A DNA stretch of 64,000 nt. Origin: Colwellia psychrerythraea (GTDB lineage: Bacteria > Pseudomonadota > Gammaproteobacteria > Enterobacterales > Alteromonadaceae). This document shows positions 34,243 through 44,312 of the stretch, piece after piece. Under the pieces are notes generated by a model. That model did not search any database. It saw only the letters and a list, made by a program, of their open reading frames with translations, and had not been told where the DNA came from. Position numbers and translations under genes: made by a program. The stretch covers positions 35,226 to 99,225 of the forward strand of contig NZ_JQEC01000014.1 in NCBI RefSeq assembly GCF_000764185.1. Direction: 5' to 3'. Position 1 is the stretch's first letter. Every line of letters begins with the position of its first letter.

Positions 34243-35697
34243 GTGAAACCTATATTAAGTCATTCAAAAAACTCATTACACCAATATTTAAATAAACGTT
34301 ATTTAATGATATTAGTGTTGCTAATTACGTTATTTAGCGCACTCATTTTATTTATGCGCTCTAGTGCAATGGATGATACTACTGATTATTACATGCACTA
34401 TGATGCGCAGGTGCTAAGTGAGTATTACCAGAAAACTGATGATGTTGCCGAGTTCGATCAAGGCCGTAAAGAATATTATTGGGGCATCAAAAACTTGCCT
34501 GAACAATATCGCCTATTGTTGAAGGTTAATGATGATCCCAGCAAGTTTATTTTAAATGAAACACAAATATTTCAAATGGCTGATAAATTTGTTTATATTT
34601 TGCCTTATTACTCACTTGAAAGAGAAGACATATTTTTTGTGCTGCATATGTTTGATTTACACAATGAGGCAATGTTTTATCAGTCATGGCAGAGCGCCTT
34701 TATCTTGTTAGTGACTTTACTTTTATTGTTGGTTATTTTTTATAGTTTGTATACCAATAGGCAGATAACTCGGCAAATGGCCGATTTTACCGATTGGGTT
34801 CAATCGATGAGTAATCTACGTTATGAAGATTTACAACAGAAAAAACCACCTGAATCCTTAAGTTTTGACGAACTTGTCAGCAGCGCTAATTATTTGCAAT
34901 CGAGTTTATTAACCCAATATGACTTACAACAAAAAGAGCAAGTATTATTAACAAGAGAAAAACATTTTCTGAGCAGTTTAAGTCACGAGCTAAGAACCCC
35001 GATGGCAATTACAGCAGCAGCGCTGACGCTGTTGAATAAAAGCGATCAGATAATAGCGAAAGATAGAGAGAAACTAGCAAAGTTGCATAAAGCTCATCTA
35101 AATATGAAACAGTTGACCACTACCTTATTACAACTTTGGCGCGGACAACAACACTTGTCTAAAAGCGCATCTAAACACTCATATAACCATGCAGCTCAGA
35201 GTCAGAGAGCCAATGAATTGCAAAATAAGGTCTTTCTATTAGATGAGCTGGTTGAAAATTCAGTGGCTGTTTGTCAGCAACAATTTACCAGAAGAAACAT
35301 TACCTTCTCGGTAAATATGCAGGGCAATACCAAGCTTTTTGGCCAACTTGAACTGGCTGATATATTAATTAATAATTTGTTACGAAATGCTTGCCAATAC
35401 AGCATAGATGATAAGGTAAGACTAGATATTAATAACCATTGTTTGTTAGTGGAAAATGCCATTTCAGTTGATGAGGACTTAGAACTGGAATTAGATGTAG
35501 GTAACGATTTAGATATGCTTGATAAAACGATTAAAGCAGAGGCTACAGATGATAATTATGGTTATGGAATAGGGCTGTTTTTGGCTGAAACAATTTGCCA
35601 ACAACAGGGCTGGCAATTAAAAACAACCTCAAAAACATCACTGTTTTCGGTACAAGTAACTTTTCATGATGCTCAAGATGAGCCTAGCTCAGGTTAA
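34243..35697 (+). CDS. Sensor histidine kinase
   Basis: 484 residues. GTG start at 34243 with AAGGAAAA upstream. Transmembrane helices at about 21-39 and 150-170 frame a periplasmic sensor domain of about 110 residues rich in Tyr and Asp. The dimerisation helix has the phospho-acceptor His in SSLSHELRTPMA; the ATPase domain has an N-box NNLLRNACQYS and a G2 box YGYGIGLFLAE. A clear G1 box (DxGxG) is not seen; the stretch around DLELELDVGNDLDM is acidic and may replace it. Partner of the preceding regulator. The signal is unknown. Confidence 0.9.
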   Translation: MKPILSHSKNSLHQYLNKRYLMILVLLITLFSALILFMRSSAMDDTTDYYMHYDAQVLSEYYQKTDDVAEFDQGRKEYYWGIKNLPEQYRLLLKVNDDPSKFILNETQIFQMADKFVYILPYYSLEREDIFFVLHMFDLHNEAMFYQSWQSAFILLVTLLLLLVIFYSLYTNRQITRQMADFTDWVQSMSNLRYEDLQQKKPPESLSFDELVSSANYLQSSLLTQYDLQQKEQVLLTREKHFLSSLSHELRTPMAITAAALTLLNKSDQIIAKDREKLAKLHKAHLNMKQLTTTLLQLWRGQQHLSKSASKHSYNHAAQSQRANELQNKVFLLDELVENSVAVCQQQFTRRNITFSVNMQGNTKLFGQLELADILINNLLRNACQYSIDDKVRLDINNHCLLVENAISVDEDLELELDVGNDLDMLDKTIKAEATDDNYGYGIGLFLAETICQQQGWQLKTTSKTSLFSVQVTFHDAQDEPSSG

Positions 35698-36175
35698 GTA
35701 GAACAATCAAATATACAACTTACCAACAAATAATAGCTATAGCTGCTGAATTTGGCTTAATCCAATTAACCTGACATCAATAGAAAGTTAGTAAGCTAGT
35801 GTCAGACTAACCCACCTCTCTACCTCCCATAGCTAACAATATATTTACACATGAAACGCAATGTTCACCACATGATATAGCCTAAGTATTTACCTGCTTA
35901 TCACGAGGTTTTAGGAGTATAACTAAGCATTTCCACGAGTCGTTATTTGTCTGCTGGTTAAATGTAATTGGCTAAATAAAGTCATCAAGAAGAGCTGTCT
36001 GTAAGTAGAATACAACGTTTGGTTATACCTTAGTAAAACAAATGAATTTGCCTGTAAAAGCCCCACTAGCTACGATTTTATTTATATACCAAGTAGGTTC
36101 AGTTATTGACTACTTGGCGTAGCCCCTTTTTCCATAAGGAAAGAGCTTTTATAATAACAACTAAGGCAAACTATC
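35698..36175. promoter_or_regulatory. Long leader of the glutamate dehydrogenase gene with nested hairpin
   Basis: 478 bp without a gene. Near its end CCAAGTAG (36089-36096) pairs with CTACTTGG (36110-36117), and outside that GCTACG (36069-36074) pairs with CGTAGC (36118-36123), followed by CCCCTTTTT. A stem followed by a T-run just 50 bp before the start codon could act as an attenuator. Nothing else recognisable is seen in the rest. Confidence 0.45.
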
Positions 36176-39100
36176 GTGACTGTCGCTACTGATCTAGAAT
36201 TATCTTGTTTAATTAATGAAAACTATCAAGAGGCAGATACCTCTGCTTTTGAGCGTTTTTCTCAGCAAATGTTTAACAGCTTACTCAGTGTTGATTTACA
36301 AATGTTATCAACTTTACAGCGTTATCAAACAGCCTTGTTATTATGGCAATCTTTTTCTTGTCGTAGTGCCCATGAAAATAAAGTTGTCATTGAGAATGGC
36401 ACTCAACATGGTGTGTTAGTTGATGGCTCAGTAATACATATTATTACCGATGATAAAGCTTTTATTGTTGATTCTATTTCTGCGTTATTAATGTCACAGG
36501 GCTATAAAATAAATGTATTTTTACATCCTGTTGTTAATCGAAGTCAAATTTTAGAAGGCACTAACAAAGCGGTAGATGCAGTTCAAGACGAGTCGATTTT
36601 ATACATAGAGCTTGCTAACCAATTAGAGCCAATAGTGATTGGTGAACTGGTCGAAACTATCCAGCAATTATTGGCTGATATTGCTAGAGTTACCCAAGAT
36701 TGGCCGTTAATGATGGTTAAAAGTAAAGAAATAAATCATCAATCAACTAGTAGTAATGGTTTTGATACCAAAGGATTTTTATCATGGCTTTGTCAGGAAC
36801 ACTTTGTTTTTCTTGGTTATAATTATATCGGTATAAATGATATTGGTAACGCGATACCAAAAAGTGATTGTTTAGGCATCTTCAATGATGAGGTTAATGT
36901 CAGTAATGAGTCGTTAGCGCTTACCTGCGCAGAGTTCAGCCAGTTTATTGCCAAAGACAGCTCACTCAAGGTAAGTAAGTCATTAGTAAAGTCAACTATT
37001 CACCGCCATGATTACCTTGATTTAGTCAGTGTAAAGGAGTTTTCAAAACAAGGGCAGCTCATTGGCGTTCATCAATTTATTGGCCTATTTACCCAAGTTG
37101 CTAATAATCTACACCCAAATAAAATCCCTTATTTAAATGCTAAATTAGCACAAATTCTGCAACAGCTTTGTTTGAAGGTAGAGAGTCACGATTACCGTAA
37201 TTTCATGCATATTCTCGCGGTGTTACCGAAAAGGGAATTATATGAAAGTAGCGATGAGCAGCTTTTGGGCCTAGCAAAGAACATACATAATCTAAATGTT
37301 AGAAGTAAATCAGGCGTATTTATCAGGGATAATGATTTTAATGAACAAGTATCGGTACTGGTATTTGTCTCTAAAGATGCCTTTTGTACTGATTTACGTG
37401 ATGAGGTTGAAGATGAGTTGGCAGAGGTTTATCAAGGCGAAATTTTATCACGCCGGTCTATGCTCAATGATAATTACCTAGCGCAATGGCATTTTATTGT
37501 TAAAAAAGGCGAATGCCTTAAAGATGAAGTCGATATTAGTGCGTTGATAGCAAGTATTGAGTCTAAAACGCAAAGCTGGAACGAAAACTTAACCACCTTG
37601 ATCTCGCAATTATGGCGGGGCCAGCAAGCAAGTTTGTTAGTTAAGAAATATAACAATGCTTTTTCTAAAAGCTATCGAGAACATTTTTCACCTAAACAAG
37701 CCATCAGAGCAATAAAAAATATTGAGTGTTTAAATACTGACAATGCTTATCAATTTCAAATTTATCGCTCAGCAGTAAGTAAAAGTGAGTTAACCCTAAA
37801 TATATATACTCTAGAGCAAACCATTGCGTTAAGTGATTCTATTCCTATTTTAGAGCAGTTTGGTTTCAGGCCTGTAGATGAATTTAGTTTTCATGTCAGC
37901 TGCTCAAATAATGGTACTAGTAGCAAAGTTTATAGCTACACCCTTGAATATCCCAATGAAGGGGCAGATATTGATACCTTAAAAATAAACCTAGAACAGG
38001 CATTAGCGCAGGTTTGGGCAGGTAATATTGAAAGCGATGGTTATAACAAATTATTGCTTGCTGCCAACCTTAATATTAGACAAATTGTTGTTATTCGAGC
38101 CTATGGTAAATATTTACGTCAATTAGGCCTTGGTTACTCTGAAGACTACTTTCAGCAGGCCTTGATTACTTACCCTGATATTGTTCATGGTTTAATAAAC
38201 TTATTTGAAAAACGCTTCGCTTTAACAGATCAAAGTATCAGCGAGCGTAAAGAAGCTACAGATGTTATTAAAGCTGATCTGCTGCAAAGTTTAACAACCG
38301 TTGCAAAAATTGACCACGATAGAATTTTACGTAATTTTATTGCTGCTATTTCTGCCACCGTTAGAACAAACTTTTATCAAACATCATCACTGGGTCAGCA
38401 TAAAGCTTATTGCTCCTTTAAAATACGTAGTGGTGAAATTGATGATGCTCCACAACCTAGACCCTATGTAGAAACCTTTGTTTATTCGCCACAGGTTGAA
38501 GGGGTGCATTTAAGGTTTGGTCCTGTATCTCGCGGCGGTTTACGTTGGTCTGACAGACAGGAAGATTTCAGAACTGAAGTACTAGGTTTAGTTAAAGCCC
38601 AGCAAGTTAAAAATGTTGTCATAGTGCCGCAAGGTGCTAAGGGTGGTTTTGTTCCTAAAAAATTGCCAGCTAACGGCTCTCGTGAACAGGTTATTTCTGA
38701 GGCTATTAGTTGTTATAAGGTATTTATCTCTGCCTTATTAGATATAACAGACAATAATACCGCTAATGGCATCGTTAAACCCAAAGAAGTTATTTGTTTT
38801 GACGGCGATGATAGCTATCTAGTTGTTGCCGCAGATAAAGGAACAGCGACCTTTTCTGATATTGCTAACGAAATTGCCCAAGACTATGGCTTTTGGTTAG
38901 GTGATGCGTTTGCCTCGGGTGGTAGTGTTGGTTATGACCATAAAAAAATGGGTATTACAGCTAGAGGCGCGTGGGTGTCTGTACAGCGACATTTCAGCGA
39001 AATGGATATTGATGTTCAACAAGACGAAATCAGTGTTATTGGCATTGGTGATATGTCAGGCGATGTCTTTGGTAATGGCATGTTATCTTCCAAAACTATA

Positions 39101-40921
39101 AGACTGGTGGCGGCCTTTGACCATCGCGATATTTTTATTGATCCAAATCCTAATAGTGCCTTGAGTTATTTAGAACGTAGCCGGTTGTATCAGCTTGATC
39201 GCTCTTCATGGCAGGATTACGACAAAATATTGATCTCAAAGGGTGGTGGGGTGTTTAGCCGCTCAGTGAAACATATTCAATTAACAACACAAATAAAACA
39301 GCTGCTTAATATAAATAGTAAAGTGAAACAGCTGTCACCCAATGATTTGATTCGCCATATTTTACTCGCCCAGGCTGATTTATTATGGTTTGGCGGTATA
39401 GGAACCTATGTAAAAGCCAGCAGTGAAATTAATACTGAAATAGGGGATAAAGCTAACGATTTACTACGCGTAAATGGCAATGAGTTACAGTGTAAAGTGA
39501 TCGGCGAGGGTGGTAACTTAGGTTGTAGCCAACTTGCCCGAATAGAATTTTCAAAAGCTGGCGGTAAAATTAACACCGATGCTGTTGATAACTCCGCAGG
39601 GGTAAATTGCTCTGATGCAGAAGTGAATATTAAAATATTACTCAATGGCATAGTAGCTAAAAAAGTCATGACTAAAGCGCAGCGTGATTCCTTGCTGGCA
39701 TCTATGACAGATGAAGTTGGTCTTATGGTATTGCGCAATAATTATTATCAAGCACAAGCATTAAGTATTGATGAGGCGAATAGCCAATCTCACTTTGATA
39801 GTTTCACCCGTCTAAGCCAATACCTAGTGAATAGTGCTGGCTTGAATCGAGAACTAGAATACTTACCCGATGATGAAGAGCTGCAGGCGAGGAATATTGC
39901 CCAACAAGGATTAACACGGCCTGAGTTGGCCGTGTTAATGGCCTATTCAAAAATGGATGTTCATGATGCTTTATTAAAGGAGTCGCAATTAATCACTGAC
40001 AGTTATTTTGAAAAATACTTATTATCGGCCTTTCCTGCAGTCTTGGCGAAAGACTATAACCAAGCCATTATTGACCACCCGTTAGCAAAACAAATTATTG
40101 CTACCAGTGTCGCTAATGAAATCTTTAACCGAGGTGGTATACATGCAGTGAGGGAGCAAACCGGAGCGACCATTGCCGAAATTGTTAAAGCATTTATCAT
40201 CGCCAAAGAAGTGTTTGCCCTTGATGATATTTGGCAACAAATAGAAGCACTGCAGGGAAGTGTTTCAGCGCAGATTCAAATTAAGATGATGATAGAAGTA
40301 CAGCGTTTTTATCGACTGATGGCAATTTGGTTTATTAATCATGTTAATGCACAAGAGAGCATCGCTACTATTGTACAGCGATACACTCCAGGCTTAAGTA
40401 CCTTACAGCAGCTTAATGGCGACGATATTACTTTACCGTTTTCACCCGTGGATGAATCACTTTATCAACTTGAAAATGAAGCCCAAGGGCAGGCACTGGT
40501 TGATAAAATTCACCAATTAAAAGTCTCTAGCGTGGTTTTTTGTGACATTGTAAAAACAGCCTTTGAACTTGATTTACCTGTGACTGAAATTTTGCCTTGT
40601 TATAGTCAAGTGAGTAAGTTACTTGGACTTTCCTGGTTAATAGAACAAACAGAAAAGGTACCAGCGAAAAATCACTGGTCGAGGTTAGCTCGGTTTAGCT
40701 TACTACTCGATTTACTGGAAATCCGCGAAAAACTGGTGGTAAATGTGATTAATAGTTATCGAGATAAACCGACAGATACTGCCGTTGAACTTTGGTCAAA
40801 TGATAAGAGCAACGAGTTAAATAGAATAAACAGTGTACTCGAAGATCTTAAAATTTCTGGCAATGTACATATCGACAAACTCTATTTTGCTAACCGTCAA
40901 CTAAGGACTTTAATTGCTTAA
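36176..40921 (+). CDS. gdhB: NAD-specific glutamate dehydrogenase, large type
   Basis: 1581 residues, the length of the 180-kDa bacterial NAD-GDHs. It oxidatively deaminates glutamate to 2-oxoglutarate, a catabolic reaction. The N-terminal third carries ACT-like regulatory modules (EHFVFLGYNY, FRPVDEFSFHV). The catalytic core has RGGLRWSDRQEDFRTEVLGL, the substrate lysine in PQGAKGGFVPKK and the cofactor region IGIGDMSGDVFGNGML. The C-terminal 500 residues are the helical domain of the family. GTG start at 36176; the ribosome site is weak (AAGG at -13). Downstream hairpin at 40939. It links peptide/glutamate uptake encoded elsewhere in the window with central metabolism. Confidence 0.96.
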   Translation: MTVATDLELSCLINENYQEADTSAFERFSQQMFNSLLSVDLQMLSTLQRYQTALLLWQSFSCRSAHENKVVIENGTQHGVLVDGSVIHIITDDKAFIVDSISALLMSQGYKINVFLHPVVNRSQILEGTNKAVDAVQDESILYIELANQLEPIVIGELVETIQQLLADIARVTQDWPLMMVKSKEINHQSTSSNGFDTKGFLSWLCQEHFVFLGYNYIGINDIGNAIPKSDCLGIFNDEVNVSNESLALTCAEFSQFIAKDSSLKVSKSLVKSTIHRHDYLDLVSVKEFSKQGQLIGVHQFIGLFTQVANNLHPNKIPYLNAKLAQILQQLCLKVESHDYRNFMHILAVLPKRELYESSDEQLLGLAKNIHNLNVRSKSGVFIRDNDFNEQVSVLVFVSKDAFCTDLRDEVEDELAEVYQGEILSRRSMLNDNYLAQWHFIVKKGECLKDEVDISALIASIESKTQSWNENLTTLISQLWRGQQASLLVKKYNNAFSKSYREHFSPKQAIRAIKNIECLNTDNAYQFQIYRSAVSKSELTLNIYTLEQTIALSDSIPILEQFGFRPVDEFSFHVSCSNNGTSSKVYSYTLEYPNEGADIDTLKINLEQALAQVWAGNIESDGYNKLLLAANLNIRQIVVIRAYGKYLRQLGLGYSEDYFQQALITYPDIVHGLINLFEKRFALTDQSISERKEATDVIKADLLQSLTTVAKIDHDRILRNFIAAISATVRTNFYQTSSLGQHKAYCSFKIRSGEIDDAPQPRPYVETFVYSPQVEGVHLRFGPVSRGGLRWSDRQEDFRTEVLGLVKAQQVKNVVIVPQGAKGGFVPKKLPANGSREQVISEAISCYKVFISALLDITDNNTANGIVKPKEVICFDGDDSYLVVAADKGTATFSDIANEIAQDYGFWLGDAFASGGSVGYDHKKMGITARGAWVSVQRHFSEMDIDVQQDEISVIGIGDMSGDVFGNGMLSSKTIRLVAAFDHRDIFIDPNPNSALSYLERSRLYQLDRSSWQDYDKILISKGGGVFSRSVKHIQLTTQIKQLLNINSKVKQLSPNDLIRHILLAQADLLWFGGIGTYVKASSEINTEIGDKANDLLRVNGNELQCKVIGEGGNLGCSQLARIEFSKAGGKINTDAVDNSAGVNCSDAEVNIKILLNGIVAKKVMTKAQRDSLLASMTDEVGLMVLRNNYYQAQALSIDEANSQSHFDSFTRLSQYLVNSAGLNRELEYLPDDEELQARNIAQQGLTRPELAVLMAYSKMDVHDALLKESQLITDSYFEKYLLSAFPAVLAKDYNQAIIDHPLAKQIIATSVANEIFNRGGIHAVREQTGATIAEIVKAFIIAKEVFALDDIWQQIEALQGSVSAQIQIKMMIEVQRFYRLMAIWFINHVNAQESIATIVQRYTPGLSTLQQLNGDDITLPFSPVDESLYQLENEAQGQALVDKIHQLKVSSVVFCDIVKTAFELDLPVTEILPCYSQVSKLLGLSWLIEQTEKVPAKNHWSRLARFSLLLDLLEIREKLVVNVINSYRDKPTDTAVELWSNDKSNELNRINSVLEDLKISGNVHIDKLYFANRQLRTLIA

Positions 40922-40938
40922 TTAACCTCTTTATCAAT

Positions 40939-40980
40939 CGGTATCTATCACTTGCTTACTTTAAGCAGTGATAGATACCG
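40939..40980 (+). terminator. Strong hairpin after gdhB
   Basis: CGGTATCTATCAC (40939-40951) and TGCTTA pair with TAAGCA and GTGATAGATACCG (40968-40980), leaving one bulged T and a 3-nt loop. There is no T-run, so it may be an mRNA-stabilising stem or a Rho-independent terminator of weak efficiency. Confidence 0.6.
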
Positions 40981-41133
40981 TCTACTCTGCTATGGTTTCC
41001 TCTACGCGATTACCGTTTAATTCGAAAGTCATCAAATAGATTTACTTCTATTTGCTCAATCCTCAATAATCTATGATGTTTTAGCAACTTTTTCATCTAA
41101 AAAAATCCTTAATAATCCTAGATAAAATCGATG

Positions 41134-41152
41134 CTATAACCCAAGGTTATAG
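41134..41152. promoter_or_regulatory. LysR-type palindrome upstream of the TonB receptor
   Basis: CTATAACCCAAGGTTATAG: 16 of the 17 inner bases equal the site at 20302-20318. It is 133 bp before the receptor's ATG, a normal distance for an activator site plus leader. It links this locus with the LysR/decarboxylase cluster 20 kb away. Confidence 0.6.
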
Positions 41153-41284
41153 GGCAGCAATAAAGCGTTAATTGTTAACCTTGTAATTTAAGTTCATGGT
41201 TAAGGTGAATGAAACGTAACTAAATGATCAGGTAGCTAATAACCTGACAATTATAAAACAAGTTAAATTACAATGGTGGATGTC

Positions 41285-44185
41285 ATGAAAGATAGATCAA
41301 TATTTAAGTCGAAACTATCACATTTGAGTTTATGTGTACTAACTGCATTAAGTTCTCAAGTTGCCTTTGCTGCTGAAAAAGCAGAAATAAAAGAGGAAGA
41401 AGTCGAAAGGATTTCTGTCGTCGGTTCAAATATTAAACGTGCTGCTGATGTCAGTGCTTTACCTGTAACACTAATGACGGCATCTGATATTGAAAACTCC
41501 GCTGCTGTGTCAGGTGATGAATTACTTCGCTCTATCCCACAAATGGGCTCAGTTAATTTTGGTGAAACCACTGGTTCTTCTAATGTAAATGATGCCCGGG
41601 GTGATGTTGGCTCATTTAACCTTCGAGGTTTAGGCGCTGGTAATACTTTGGTATTGCTTAATGGTCGTCGCATGGTTAACCACCCAGGCACTCAATCTAA
41701 GTCAGGTGCTAATAAAGTACCAGTCAATACAGTTAACTCAAATACTTTACCTGTTTCAGGTTTGCGTTCATTAGAAGTTTTACGTGATGGCGCTGCTGCA
41801 ATTTATGGCTCTGACGCTATTGCAGGTGTAGTTAACTATGCCCTTGACAGTGAATATGTTGGTAGTAAGGTAAGTCTTAGATATGGTCAATCACAAGGCA
41901 CACCATTAAATGAAACAACCTTTAGTTATTTAGGTGGTTTAGAGTTAAATGATGGCCGTTCCAATTTAGTTGGCTCAGTTACTATCTATAACCGAAATGG
42001 CATGATGGCAACAGAACGTCCATATTCAGCAAGTCATGATAGACGTCAATATCCTGGTTTACCTGAAGAATTTGTTGGTGATAGTCAATTAGATAACCGC
42101 AGCAGTGATACCCCTTGGGGTGAGTTTAGTAGTTCTTCTTACGGAACATTTCACCTTCAACCAGAAAGTATGGGGGATTGTGATGCCGGTGGTGCAGGTG
42201 GAGCTTCTGCTGCGCTTGGTTTAGATGGTGTTTGTGTTGTTGGAGAAAGTGTTTCCGGTTCAGCTGGCTCTAAACCAGGTGGAGATGTGAAATTTGATCG
42301 TGGTACTACACGTCCATTATCTTCAGATGCACAAAGAGTTAACTTTTACACACATTTCACCCATCAAGTTAATGATGATGTTGAATTTTTTGCTGAAGGT
42401 ATTTATTACCAAGCGGAACTTACCAATCAGTCAGAGCAAAATCACAACGGTAGTAAACATCGATTTAATATCGCAGCAGATGCCTTTTATAACCCTTTTG
42501 ATGAACAAGTCACTTTAAAAAAATATCGTCCTACTGATATTGGGCCAAGAACCGTTACCGTTGATGATACTAGTTACAGAGTACTAGCAGGTTTTAAAGG
42601 TTACATGGGCGAATGGGATTGGGAAAGTGCAGCATTTTATAGTGCAGCTGAAACCAACGATGCCAGTACCCGTATTGATATAAATGCTTTTGAAAAAGCG
42701 GTGAACAGTACCGATGAAAGTACAGCATACAATGTCTTTGGTGGTGGTGATATTAACAATCCAAATACAATTGGAAATAGACCATTAGTTTCGACATCCA
42801 TTACTGACCAGTTTTTAATTCAAGCTCACACTGATTCAACAACGAGTTTAGCATCAATCGATTTCAAGGCTTCGAATAGCGAGATCTTCGAAATGCCTGC
42901 TGGCGACGCTGGCCTTGCGCTAGGTGTTGAATACCGCTATGAAGATTACACCAGTGACCGCTCTAAGTATGTAGACGGTAGTTTACCTTTTACCGACTAT
43001 AAAGGTGTAGTTAATGAAAGTTCATTATATGGCAGTAGTGCAACGACGGACGCCAGTGCTAGCCGTAGTGTTACTTCAGCATTTGCTGAGCTTATCTTGC
43101 CATTAATCGACAGTGGTGATCAGTATGCAGAAGTGCAACTTGCTGCACGTTATGAAAATTTTTCTGACGGTGGTGATGCATTAAAACCTAAAGTCGCATT
43201 GTTTTACAAACCTACAAATTGGCTTAGCATGAGAGCATCGTATGCGGGTGGTTTTAAAGTACCAGGCCTACAACAAAGTTCTGAAGAAGCAAGTATGCCA
43301 CGTCGTAGCTCTAAGTATGACCCGGTATTAGATGACACTTATGCTGTGATTGATAATCGTCAAGGTAACTCTAATCTAGCACCAGAAGACAGTGTTAACA
43401 CCTCTTTTGGAGTTATTTTTGAGCCACTTGAAAATTTAACATTTACTGTAGATTATTGGAATATAGAGCAAGAAAATTTGGTTTTCCTTGCTCCTTATGA
43501 AACCGTTTTAGCACACGATTATGTTTTACGTGTAGATGGTGGTACTGGTAATCCTAACGTTATTCGTGATGAAGAATTAGTCGCTAGCCAAGTAAATAAT
43601 CGATATATCAATGCCTCAAGCCAAGAGTTGTCTGGTCTTGATTTTGGTGTAGTGTATGACTTTGAAACGTCAATTGGCGACTTTGAATTTAACGTAAATG
43701 CCGCCTATTTAACTAAATATGAAACATCAGTTGATACTCTATCTGCGACAGTACTTGAAGCGCAAAAAGATTTAGTTAAATATCCAAACCTTGAAGAAGT
43801 AGAAGTTGCCGGTGTTGGCGATCTAATCAAACAAGATGGTAATCCTGAATGGCGAGCTAAAAGTTCACTTAACTGGAGACTCAATGGTTGGGGCGCTGGT
43901 GTTAGCTTAAATTATGTTAGTGAGTTTATCGATACGAGTACAAACGCGACAATTGACGATGAAAAAGTATTTTTACCTATAGATAGTTTTACCACTGTTG
44001 ATGTGTATGGCTCATATAAGGTATCAAATGATACACTTCTAGATGGTTCTTATATCAGAGTAGGTATTCGAAACATCGGTGATGAAGAGCCACCAGTAGC
44101 CGATAATTACTGGCATGGTTATTCAGGTGATTATCATTCAAACCGTGGTCGTTACATGTACATGAACTTAAGCAAAACTTTTTAA
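41285..44185 (+). CDS. TonB-dependent outer-membrane receptor
   Basis: 966 residues from ATG 41285, which has GGTGGA at a good distance; the ATG at 41273 has none. Signal peptide with cleavage after SSQVAFA. The plug domain (ISVVGSNIKRAAD, GDELLRSIPQMG, LRGLGAGNTLVLLNGRR) and a 22-strand barrel follow, ending in the aromatic LSKTF as required for barrel assembly. Large receptors of this class in marine Alteromonadales import peptides or oligosaccharides. The downstream carboxypeptidase and D-aminoacylase argue for peptides, perhaps containing D-residues. A hairpin terminator lies between it and those genes. Confidence 0.92.
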   Translation: MKDRSIFKSKLSHLSLCVLTALSSQVAFAAEKAEIKEEEVERISVVGSNIKRAADVSALPVTLMTASDIENSAAVSGDELLRSIPQMGSVNFGETTGSSNVNDARGDVGSFNLRGLGAGNTLVLLNGRRMVNHPGTQSKSGANKVPVNTVNSNTLPVSGLRSLEVLRDGAAAIYGSDAIAGVVNYALDSEYVGSKVSLRYGQSQGTPLNETTFSYLGGLELNDGRSNLVGSVTIYNRNGMMATERPYSASHDRRQYPGLPEEFVGDSQLDNRSSDTPWGEFSSSSYGTFHLQPESMGDCDAGGAGGASAALGLDGVCVVGESVSGSAGSKPGGDVKFDRGTTRPLSSDAQRVNFYTHFTHQVNDDVEFFAEGIYYQAELTNQSEQNHNGSKHRFNIAADAFYNPFDEQVTLKKYRPTDIGPRTVTVDDTSYRVLAGFKGYMGEWDWESAAFYSAAETNDASTRIDINAFEKAVNSTDESTAYNVFGGGDINNPNTIGNRPLVSTSITDQFLIQAHTDSTTSLASIDFKASNSEIFEMPAGDAGLALGVEYRYEDYTSDRSKYVDGSLPFTDYKGVVNESSLYGSSATTDASASRSVTSAFAELILPLIDSGDQYAEVQLAARYENFSDGGDALKPKVALFYKPTNWLSMRASYAGGFKVPGLQQSSEEASMPRRSSKYDPVLDDTYAVIDNRQGNSNLAPEDSVNTSFGVIFEPLENLTFTVDYWNIEQENLVFLAPYETVLAHDYVLRVDGGTGNPNVIRDEELVASQVNNRYINASSQELSGLDFGVVYDFETSIGDFEFNVNAAYLTKYETSVDTLSATVLEAQKDLVKYPNLEEVEVAGVGDLIKQDGNPEWRAKSSLNWRLNGWGAGVSLNYVSEFIDTSTNATIDDEKVFLPIDSFTTVDVYGSYKVSNDTLLDGSYIRVGIRNIGDEEPPVADNYWHGYSGDYHSNRGRYMYMNLSKTF

Positions 44186-44248
44186 TCGCAGCCTAGCTCG
44201 TTTAAAAACATCGATTACTCGTAGTATTTAAAGTAAGCGATAAATCCT

Positions 44249-44290
44249 ATGGCTCGGTTAGTGAAAGCTAATCGAGCCATATTATTTTTA
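44249..44290 (+). terminator. Terminator/attenuator between receptor and carboxypeptidase genes
   Basis: ATGGCTCGGTTAG (44249-44261) and CTAATCGAGCCAT (44268-44280), one mismatch, followed by ATTATTTTT. The next gene begins only 23-33 bp later, so readthrough past it must feed the enzymes unless a promoter hides in the stem. Confidence 0.75.
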
Positions 44291-44312
44291 ACCAACTAAT
44301 AGTTTGAAAATT

